DNA of 64,000 nucleotides from Luidia sarsii (taxonomy: Eukaryota > Echinodermata > Asteroidea > Paxillosida > Luidiidae), in NCBI GenBank assembly GCA_949987565.1, contig OX465110.1, positions 12,741,456 through 12,805,455 on the forward strand, given 5' to 3'. This document shows, in pieces, positions 33,761 to 44,400 of this stretch. Below the pieces are notes generated by a model. The model did not search any database. It was not told the origin of the DNA and worked only from the letters and a program-made list of their open reading frames with translations. A program made the translations under genes and the position numbers. The stretch's first letter is position 1. Each line of letters begins with the position of its first letter.

Positions 33761-34341
33761 TGGATCAAATCCATTTGAATACTTATAACGCTATAAGAGA
33801 GCCACTAAATAGGGAAGTCAATCCATCAAAACAGAATGTCAGAATGGGACTATGGTGCAAATCTCAGTGGACGTGCTTCCGTTCAACGATGCCTTAATTT
33901 CTTCATGCTGTCTGAGCCTGCATGACCCACAAATCCTCCCAAATTGGAGAAGGGAGGGAGATAGGTGTACTCAGGCACCCATGACAACCCTATTCCAATT
34001 TGGGGATCAAGGGAACACCCTCCGTTTCCTATCGCTCCCTTGACAGGTTCTGCTGAACGAAACCCCCTTTTAATTAGTTGAGGAGCAAAAACAATGATCG
34101 TAGCCCCCTTTTTTAAAGTGAGAACCCAGCAGGCTCTTCAGAATACCTTGGATGGTTTGATGCAAACTAAAACTCCGGCCACGACTGTGAGCAGTGCAAA
34201 TGCACTCCTCTCAGACCCAGAGTACTGCTGGCACAACGGCAAGACCACCAACGGCCGAATCATTGTCCCCGAAAGGTTCCATTGCAGAGGCACTTTCCAC
34301 AGACACTCCTGTGAACACTTCACCCACTTCATGGGAAGGGA

Positions 34342-34632
34342 AGGGAAGGGATGGGAGGGGAGGGGAGGGGAGGGGAGGGGAGGGGAGGGGAGGGGAGGGG
34401 AGGGGAGGGGAGGGGAGGGGAGGGGAGGGGAGGGGAGGGGAGGGGAGGGGAGGGGAGGGGAGGGGAGGGGAGGGGAGGGGAGGGGAGGGGAGGGGAGGGG
34501 AGGGGAGGGGAGGGGAGGGGAGGAGAGGGGAGGGGAGGGGAGGGGAGGGGAGGGGAGGGGAGGGGAGGGGAGGGGAGGGGAGGGGAGGGGAGGGGAGGGG
34601 AGGGGAGGGAAGGGGAGGGGAGGGGAGGGGAG
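34342..34632 (+). repeat. GGGGA pentanucleotide array, about 58 copies
   Basis: Nearly perfect (AGGGG)n on the plus strand with three single-base variants. Every four units supply four G-runs, so it has strong G-quadruplex potential on the plus strand and is C-rich on the KATNB1 sense strand. It lies about 0.65 kb beyond the KATNB1 stop codon. Confidence 0.95.
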
Positions 34633-34694
34633 GACAAATCCTCAATGGCACACATATAGATAATACTTTAAAGTGTGCATGGTGGAAATACTTA

Positions 34695-34858
34695 AGTGGA
34701 AGGTTTGCGGTGACACCATGTTGCGCTTCTCTTTCAAGAAGGAGTGTGGCTCTGAAAAGAGCCGTTAACTCAACAATTCGGGTAGTATGTACTCTGCCCG
34801 TCGTCAGGACACACCTTGAGAGAGAAGTGCTACATGGTGTCACCGCAAACCTTCCACT
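34695..34858 (-). mobile_element. 164-bp inverted-repeat element carrying a histone-type 3' processing signal
   Basis: Exact 27-bp terminal inverted repeats (left AGTGGAAGGTTTGCGGTGAC plus ACCATGT; right is the precise inverse). Related elements lie at 56144-56284 and 58857-59030. On the minus strand it contains the stem-loop described at 34748-34763 and a purine element 3' of it. Confidence 0.75.
34725..34763 (-). promoter_or_regulatory. Histone mRNA 3' stem-loop plus U7-site-like purine element
   Basis: Minus strand 34763-34748 reads GGCTCTTTTCAGAGCC, the canonical 16-nt animal replication-dependent histone stem-loop (6-bp stem, TTTC loop, GG/CC base). Ten bases later comes CTTGAAAGAGAAGC (34738-34725), which resembles the histone downstream element bound by U7 snRNA. 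The match is exact at the sequence level; function here is inference. It lies on the KATNB1 sense strand, about 520 nt past the stop codon. Confidence 0.6.
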
Positions 34859-35285
34859 GACACACATATAAATATCGATGGCATTCGCCAATGGTGGTAT
34901 TTCTTCTTTTTTGAGGAGTTGAGGGGTTGGGGGTTGTTAAATAAAAGGGAACTTCATACTACTTGGATCTGGAACTCGGGTTATAATCTTCCTTCATGCA
35001 AAGAAGCTTAGTGATGTGCATAGAGAGATTGAAATGACACACCAAGTATCAAATTTCATCTTCCCCACAAAAAAAACCAAAAAAAACAAAAAAAGAAAGA
35101 AACGAAACAGAACCCAGCAAATAAAAAAACAACCCCCCTCTCTCCTAGTTTCCCACTTTGGGGGATGGTGTCAGTGCTTGACTTGGACCTACATATATGT
35201 AGAAGTGACGGAGATGGCCCTGTGAGGGTGGAGGGATTGGGGAGGGGAGGGTTTTGGGGGAGGGGGAGGTGGTGTGTGAGAGTTA

Positions 35286-35418
35286 TCAGTCCAGCTGGGC
35301 CAGTAGCAGCTGCAGTTCCCGGAATGTGCTGCCCACTTTGCCGGCCACATGCTGCCTATCCTCCACGATGGTCCGCACTGCCAAGAGGTAGCCGTAGCAC
35401 TTGGTGCACTTCCTTTGT
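35286..35418 (-). CDS. KATNB1: KATNB1 exon 16 (last coding exon)
   Basis: Acceptor CTCCCGCAG. Encodes [20 protein letters not shown], then [16 protein letters not shown] and TGA at 35288-35286. No clear AATAAA was found on the minus strand between here and the GGGGA array. Confidence 0.95.
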
Positions 35419-38400
35419 CTGCGGGAGAGAAGATGGGAGAGGAGGTGGAGGGGGGTCATTTATAGGACAATGCAGGAAAGGAGAGGCAGCAGCGGAAAGT
35501 GGAGGTGGAGGAGTGAGAGGAGGGAATGAAGGGAGAGGTGATAGAGGAGGGAGAGAATGTGGAGGAGGGAGAGGAGAAACGGAGGGAGAGGAGGGAGAGG
35601 ATGTAGAGGAGAGATGGAGAGAGAGGAGGGAGAGGATGTAGAGAAGGGAGGATAGATGGAGGGAGAGGAAGAGGAAGAGGAAGACGAAGAGGGAGAGGAT
35701 GTAGAGGAGGGAGAGGGGAGAGGGAAGAGGATGTAGAGAAGGGAGGAAAGATGGAGGGAGAGGAAGACGAAGACGAAGAGGGAGAGGATGTAGAGGAGGG
35801 AGAGGGGAGACGGAGGGAGAGGAGAAAGAGGATGTAGGGGATGTAGAGGGAAGAGGAGGGAGAGGGACAGGAGGAGGGACAGGAGGAGGGACAGGGGGAG
35901 GGACAGGGGGAGGGACAGTGGGAGGGACAGGGAGAGGGACAGGGAGAAGGACAGGGAGAGGGACAGGGAGAGTGACAGGGAGAGGGACATGGAGAGGGAT
36001 AGGGAGAGGAAGAGGGAGAGGAGTGAGAAGGGGGAGGGAAGGGAGAGGAGGGAGAGGGAGGAGAGGAGGGAGAGAAGAGGGAGGTCAGGGAAAAGGAGGA
36101 AAGAAGGAATAGATTGAGCAGAGAGGTGATGAAGTTGACAACAATGACAACAGATGACAGAAAAAGAACAAGGAAGACAAGAGAAATCCTATATATCAAC
36201 CACTTCTTCTAATCAAGCACTGGAAAATGGTATACATGATGTAGCTTTATTCCCCTTGAAGAAAGCTCTAAAACTCCCAGCCCCATAGACATGTGCACTA
36301 CAGTATATCTAAATGTAGATGGTGTAAATTACACCTCAGAGCTACAGAGTGACATACAACTGAAATTATATTTCCATTTTTTATCTCCCTCCCATCTCTC
36401 TCCTTCTCTCACAAAGACCCTTCTCCGAAGCTTGTAGCCATAATTTACACCCCAATTCATGGGCCTGTTCTTTTGTGTATTGATGTGCCCAGAAATAACA
36501 CGTATACAATTTCACAGTCAGTTCTCCGTCTAATAGAGCAGTACTTTGTGTGCATTTTTTGTTTTCTTTTGGCAGAAAACACAACAATTGAGAGTTCTAG
36601 CCTTTAGATCCTGGCTAGATCTTTCTGAAAGACAGAAAGGTCCAGGTGGGATTGATTTTTTTTCTTTTTTTACCAATTCAGAGAAGAAAAACAGATTTGA
36701 GAATGGTCCTGCTAAGATTGAATTTTGAAACCATTCTTTATCAAACTTTAATCAGAGAAGAATGCATTTGAGAAAAGCAGACGAGAAAGGATCTGTCAGG
36801 ACTGTAACAATCTATCAAACTAAATCAAAGAAGAATGGATTTGATGGAAAGCATTGGAGAAAGGAATTATTTACATAATGATGGCATTAAAAGTGGTCAC
36901 TTATTTAAGTAAACATTGAAGCGGATTTTAATAGGAAAGTACTTAAATGGCTGATTTGATCTGATTTTTCAGTTATATTATTAGAATCCTCATGGTCAGT
37001 TTTTTTTTCTGCATGAACAATGTTACTTGCTGTTCAGTACGCACCTGGTTTTTTTTTTGCCCAGTATGTTCCCATTTTTTTGTTTTTGTCCTAGTTTTTG
37101 TTGGTTTGTGAAACTTAATGAAATTACATGTGTAACTTAATTACACCAGTGACAGATGGCCTCAAAGGTGGAACCATGGAAAGTTGTTCATTTCTCTACA
37201 CTTTTAGTTGCCCTTTAAATCGTTTACCATCACAAGTCATATGGGTCATTGCTCGACAAGCTCTGCTGTTTGGAAACCTCTGCCACTTAAAGCCCATACA
37301 CAACATTGGTTGAGGTCAAAGAATAGCATCCATACGTTGTCTGATCCAACATATGCATGAAATAGCACACCTGTGAAAATTTCAGCTCAATCCGCCAACC
37401 GAGTCTCGAGAAAATCGTGAAAACCACTTCATTTGTTTCACGAAAATGCAGCATTCAACGCCGTACTGTTCCGAAAAATAGTTTAGATCTCGGTGAGACG
37501 TAAACAATTTCTTTTACTCTTTTCTCCCAAAACACAACATTTTAGGCAGAAATATATCAGTGAGAGGTTTCTACTACAACTATCTTCAAGCTGTATAAGT
37601 TTCATGTAAATCTGTGAACATTTCTGTTTTTCAATCTTAACAATGTTGTATAGGGGCTTTAATCACCGTGTATAAAAACGTATCGATTCGTGTAAAGGTG
37701 GCCTTTTTTTCTGGGATCAAAACATCAGGCCCCCCTCCCCTTCATAATGATGGTGTGAAGGGACTGACCTCTCCTCCCTTGATATATCCACACCCGATGC
37801 CGCCGACTTGACACATGACTTGATGAGGCCGGTGAAACTCTTCAGGATCACTTTAAGGGCAGCGCAGGCCGAGTGGACATAACTGTGGTGATGCAAGAGA
37901 GGATGGGGGAAGGCAGAGGATGTAAAGCACACAGACACATACCAAAAAACAAAAACAAAATCCTCAATGTAATTTCAGACAGAATCAATCAAATATCCAT
38001 ACAAGAAATCAAGATCCGATGAATAAGTTGTGCCCCAGGGGAGGCAACCCGAGAACAGGTACAAAATCCATCCCCTAATCTATTCATAATTTATGGCAGG
38101 AGAGTAGGGGAAGGGAGGGGAGGGGAAGAGGGAGGGGGAGGAGGAGGAGGAGAGGGAGGGGGAGACGGAGGGGGAGACGGAGGGGGAGGGGAGAGGGAGG
38201 GAGAGGGAGAGGCAGAGGCAGAGGCAGAGGCAGAGGCAGAGGCAGAGGCAGAGAAAAAGGTAGAGGGAGAGAGAGAGGGCACCGAATCCGGGCACCACTA
38301 TTGTCCACATTCTAAACAAAGACTCTTTTCAACTTAGAACAAAGCAATACGAATCAGTACAAAGACCCTTTTTGACGCAAGTTGCCACATGAATTGCAAG

Positions 38401-41400
38401 ATTAGCAGCAGTAATTGTGCAATTGTGGGACTTTTACTGTGGAGGATCAAGGGATACCGCGCTGCAGCTGAAAGCACGTGGGGGACATTGTCTTTGCATG
38501 CCACACAGCCCAACGGTCGTCGGTCTGGCATTGGAATTCCCCCCACATTCTTTAATACCGTAATCTGTACGCTCGGTTGTGGCCGACCAACTCGAAGATT
38601 TGACTGCCTGGAGTGGAGGCTGGAGTCTGCGGTCAGGGATTGACAGCACCGTACACGGACTACACGCACACACACGCACAAGTCTGTTACGGTCCATTGA
38701 CGACGCACAATGGGCCCTTTTTCGAACGGATAATCTCTTGACAAAAGCCACAACGACGTCCGAATTGTGCCAGGTTTTACTCTCTTGTACCCATAGTGTA
38801 CCCTTATTGATTTATTTCACAGAAATATATTGTTCCGATTGTTTTAGCGAGATTTGAAAATGATGCATTGTTTAAAAACCCCCGTATGGCGGTCATCGGC
38901 GCTGAAAAAAACCCCGGCGCGAAGTGGTTAAGTGCATGTACATATCAAATGTCAGATATTAGTTAACAGATTTTACTTCCAGATTTCATAATTTTATGTA
39001 CATAAAAGAGTGCAAGTATAAAAGAGTGCAAGTGTAAACATGGTATTAAAGCGAGTGCTAATACCATAAAAAATATATTTCTTTTAATAACACCAGCCAA
39101 AACCAAATGGGTTGTACCCGAATATAAATACTTTAATCTTGACTAGATCATTTTTCTATTATTTATTTTTTTATTTGAAATTCTATGAATCGCAGCAGCT
39201 GGACCATGTAAAATGTGACTTTTCAGGAGAGAACCAATCCTCAGCAAATGGAATGTGAACATTCGAGACGTTCTTTTACAAAGGAAACATTCCCAAACGG
39301 ATGGTTGAAGCTTTGAATAAGGGACTACAAGGCCGACTCCAGTGGCCCACACTGAACTTGGAAACTTACTTTTCATATTTGCTGGTGAGAAGCTCCCTGA
39401 TTTTCGGCAGCAGAATCACGCACAAGTCTAGCGACCACAGTGACCTACTCCAGCCAATCAAAGAGAACAAGGAAAAAGGGAAATAATACAAATCGGGGAG
39501 GTGATACCTGGAGAGATAAGGCAGATATAGTACAGATGCTTCTGAATGGTACCCCTACCCCAGCAAAGACTACATGTAGGTTTAGGAAGGTCGCCATCTA
39601 AGGGCTGGATAGCACATAGGGTTATGAGTGCCAGTCCCCCCCCCAAAAAAAAACATTAAATAAATAAAAATAAAAAAATAACCGCCAAAAAATTACTTCA
39701 ATCGAGTCAACGCCTGACAACGCCTTCTCAAAGACAGAGAAACCTTTACAGTCATGTCTGAATAAATATAACAGGACTTTAAACCTTTTTCATAGAAAAA
39801 AAAGAAGCTTTTAACTGACCTTTCAAAATATTGTACTGGGCATTGTCACCGGAACAAGAGAGGTTTTGCATGCAAACAGATACGGTTTGTGCAATGATAC
39901 CTCATCAGTTATAACGACATACGCTAATTACTATCCACTAAATGTGGGACGATACAAATATCTTGCTCCATATGCGTAGGCAAGATTGAATTTCTATTAC
40001 AGCCACTACACAACATTGTTAAGATCGAAAAACAGAAATGTTCACAGATTTACATGAAACTTATACAGTTTAAAGATGGTTATAGTAGAAACATCGCACT
40101 GAAATGATTCTGCCTAAATTTTTGTATTTTTGGAGAAACGAGTAAAAGAAATTGTTTACATCTGAACAGTACGGCGTTGAATGCTGTATTTTCGCGTAAC
40201 AAATTAAGCGGTTTTCACGATATTCTAGAGACTCGGTTGGTGGACTGAGCTGAAATTTTCACAGGTGTGCTATTTCATGCATATGTTCGATCAGACAACG
40301 TATGGATGCTATTCTTTGACCTCGACCAATGTTGTGTAGGGGCTTTAAATTGTCTCTACTTTTTTGTCAATATGAATGGTGTTGTCCAGAAATGAGTAAT
40401 CGCTGAATATGTACGGGCCATTTCTGTGACTTTGAAATACGAACCGATAAGTCTCAATGTAGGGTATCAAAACGTGGGTGCATGGGGTCAGAAACAGACT
40501 TCATTTTATACTTATTTTATGCAGTGTTGGGATTGCGAACAGTGCCACTGACACGCCCAGATTGCTGAAACGGCGGAATGGTGACTTAGGCCTACTCCTT
40601 ATGGTACGGATACATAGAAAGGATTGATCTAGAAATAGCATTAATCCTATTTATGGAACACAAGATATTCAAAGTGCAGATGGCACTTAGGCATAGGAAT
40701 TCCGCATTGCAACATGCGAACGCTAAAAGCTTAGTTGTGTAGAAGAAAGGGTCAATGAAAGAAAGCGCAGAGGGCGAAGAGGGCCTTTGTCACGTGGTTT
40801 GCGGTTCACTGCGTTTAGTCCAACACGTATAGGTATAAAGGGAGTGGCACGGACAAGCTTCACTTTCATCTTGACGGAAGTTAAGTAATTCTGTTTTTCT
40901 TCCATCCCGGTCTCTTGGTTGAGTATTTGCGTTTTGGTGAAAGACCAGCATGAGCAAAACGGTGCTATTTGTTGGACATTCATTTATCAGACGGCTGAGA
41001 GACGATATAGATTGCAAGCTACACCCATGTTTTTGACAAAATATGAGTATAGAAGAGATCGATATTCACTTTATCTGCAGGGGAGGTTGGTGTGTGGAAC
41101 ACATCGAGGCAAATATAGCTAAAATTGCTGCCCACAATCCTCAAATTGTTATTCTACAATGTGGTACGAATGACTTTCCGTTGCAGCTAAGCTTCTCGGT
41201 GCAGGCATTAAGATCAAGGAAATGACACAGGTCGTATGGATCTTTATTTGCCAAATTCTGCACAGAAAGAAGGGAAGGCATGACATAATTGAACCAGAGG
41301 AAATCAATGCGAGAGCAGATCAGGCTAATGAGTTCCTGCTGGAGATTTGTAGAAAGTAAAAAAGTAAAAAGGTGTCAAATTCTGGAAGCACAGAGGGATA

Positions 41401-44400
41401 ACGCAACGTAATGAAGTGGATGTCGGACCCATGGTGTGTCCGGACGGCGTTCACTTATCCCCTAGGGGATAGTACAAGTTGTACAAATCCCTACGGGGAG
41501 CTGTGATTTTCGGCCTGAATCATAAACCAATGCCGATTTAGATTGATTTACAAGAAGAGCGCAAAATAAGTCGTTTTGCAAACTTTTACTGGTACAGCTG
41601 ACGCGGAGAAAGTCCTTCTGGGATCGAAACGTCGGGCCCCTTAAATTTGGAGAGTTGAATATTAAACACTTTGATCAGTATGAATTTTGTAACGTTGACA
41701 TTATCACAAGGAAAATCAAAGTGTTTAAAATTTATAATTTAATATTGATTTTGTAAATTAAATTAATTTTGTCAGGTAAATTAAAGCAGTGGACTCCAAA
41801 CCCCAAAACAGTTTGAATCAATGTATTTGCTATACCTGAGTCTCATGATCCCATAAATACATGCGCATATCTGTTCGCGTGCGAAATCTCTCATGTCAAC
41901 AGGCATATGCATACAAAGCCAACATTTCAAAGTCAAAAAAGGAAGGGGGGGGGGGCTTTATCAAAATCCAGCTTGGACAGCCTTTGACAGGATACTGTAC
42001 CTCCCAGGTTTTGTCAACCACAGTTGATGTGTTATCTGATTTGAGAGGGGGGAAGGGGAGGGGGGAGGAATATTGCTCAATGCTGATCAAGCTTTTCTGA
42101 GGTATACTTTACGTCAAGCTTATTTACACAACTGTGGCTAAAAAAAGGAGGGTGGATGCTTCAAGGCTACGCTGTTGCTACAGCTTTTTTTCTTTTTAAG
42201 GTTATAGTGACGTTTTTCCAAATTCTTTTGGTTGAAAATAACGAGCCAGTCATAACACCTAGAATATATTTACACACACAATATGCTGGTTACTGACTCC
42301 AAATGACCAAAATACAAACGTCAACCATTGTAGGGAGTCTGATGTTTTGATCATAGCAGGACCTTACTAAGAGGCAGGGCTACCCTTCCAACAATGCCCC
42401 CCCCCATCCTGCCCTAGTTAGGGTTAAATGATCCCAAAATGGCAAAATCTCATGACATTTTGTCAGGCATTTTCACAAATTGGGGGGGGGGGCATCCCAT
42501 GCAGCAGAAAAAATGCATTTTGAAAATAGCATTTTGGGAGTTAGCAACATTTCTCTAAAACACTTTTAATATTCTAGTATCTAATTGTATACAGTATTCC
42601 AGATTTCAAATGTTGAAGGACGGAGTTAAGGACACAACACATTACGACAAAAGCAAACAGGAATTGGTTAGGAAAAAGTATTACACTTCAATTCAATGAG
42701 GGATTTGCTCTACTCGATGCAATAAGCACTGAGTGCTCAGTGCTTGGCGGAGTTTGCCCAATAGCCTGTTGACAACAATTCAGGCAGCTCGGGCAGGATT
42801 CGAACCTGCGACTCCTGCTTTTTTTAACCACTGGACCACCAAGCTGGTCGAGGCCGTGTGGCGGATTCAAATCTGTACAGTGGAGGGTACCATGTAAACC
42901 ATAGATATAATATGATTTTATAATATCATTATTTTTATGTATCGTGGGAACCCCCGTTTTCGACGGTACACGTTTTCGACGCTTGGCCTTTTAACTCACA
43001 TCGCACGATGAAAACAACTCCGTATAACGATCTCAGACTTCGTATCTTCTGGTTTGTTTCCTGCTCTTTGTCCGTCACCGAGAATTTGGAAATTTAAGGC
43101 TTTTTCAGTAGGCCAAACTCTTGTGATTCAAAAACTTGCTCTTTTGGGGTCTATTTTCCTAGGTACAAAATTGGCAGTTGCTTCGAAGCTCCAGTTTTCT
43201 TTATTGTTGGTCCTAAAAAAAATCTGAGTGTACCATAACAAACCCCAACATACGCAGAAAAAATATATATCACGCAACTTGAGGCAGTCCGTTCAGGGTA
43301 AAAACTATGGAGGCCCCTATAGGGCGTCTCGCTTATATAATTTTTAATTTTTTTTATTTTATTATTATTTAAAGACAAAAAGTAACATGGCCCAATAGGC
43401 TTTTATAAAAAATAAAATTAAAAAAAAGGGCAGCGAGAGAAAGTACCAAGAAGGAGGAAATGTATCTCTGGCGTGACATTGGGAAAGGTCATAACTGAAG
43501 AAGCAGTGAGAAAGTGGAGTTTTTTTAAACGTCACAAAAGAAGACATCAACCAGACCAATACGTTTTAAGCATAAATTATGAATGATTTGAGGAAAGTGT
43601 TAGAAGCAGTGTCGAAAAAAAAACCTCAAAGATGAACACAAAAAAACATACAGGGAAGAATTTTACAGTGCCACACAGCATTTTTAGTTATTTTAAGAAT
43701 TTATTTTGCGTTTGGCTGCACTGGGACACCTTACTAAACACCACCATCGAAAATAGGTGCCGATGCTTACTGCGCGGTGCGCCGCGGACGTCAACAAAAC
43801 CGGGTAATCTTACGGAAGTGACAACCTTGATCAACCTTCTCTATGATTATTTTAATAGTCTGTGGTGTGGACAAAGTGACAGAGCTCTTTTAGTGTGATA
43901 CTTTCGTCCACATTGGTCAGCTTGAAGAAAACTCCTTATATCGTCAAAAACCGGTAACTGTAGGATATATGTAAGTATATTGCTAGGATTCACCAGTTTG
44001 TGAACATGCCAAGATCTCCTGACAACAAAGTGCACACTGCTTGAGTTGCCGTCTTTTCCCAGAGCAATGCTCTGCCCAGAAAGTGACGACTTCCACCCGG
44101 CAAACTACCACCGCAGACTTTCCACAAGGTCCTGCCGGCAAACGTCAGGCCCTCGACATTTCACATGACACAGGCACGGCAAAGGCGGTTTGCTGGGCCG
44201 CTTGCTACCCACCTTTTGATGTTGATAATGTTCAGCAGATCCACAACGATGGCTTGGTCTCTCATGTTGACAGCCGACTCCACGGCAGTCTGAAACAGCA
44301 ACGAGGAATGTTCAAAACATACATGTACAGGCACAATGTTAAGAGTTTAAAGCCCCTACACACCATTTACATGTACACAAATCCAAAAGTTCGACCTGAC

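Noticed and set aside
35456..36199. Ser/Pro-rich minus-strand ORFs near the KATNB1 last exon
   Set aside because: Simple purine tract inside intron 15; the katanin frame skips it cleanly.
38389..38857. ORFs shared among 38.4, 45.1 and 53.3 kb (cysteine- and arginine-containing peptides)
   Set aside because: They lie inside copies of the TTAA family 2 element on both strands, and indels between copies break them without any sign of selection.
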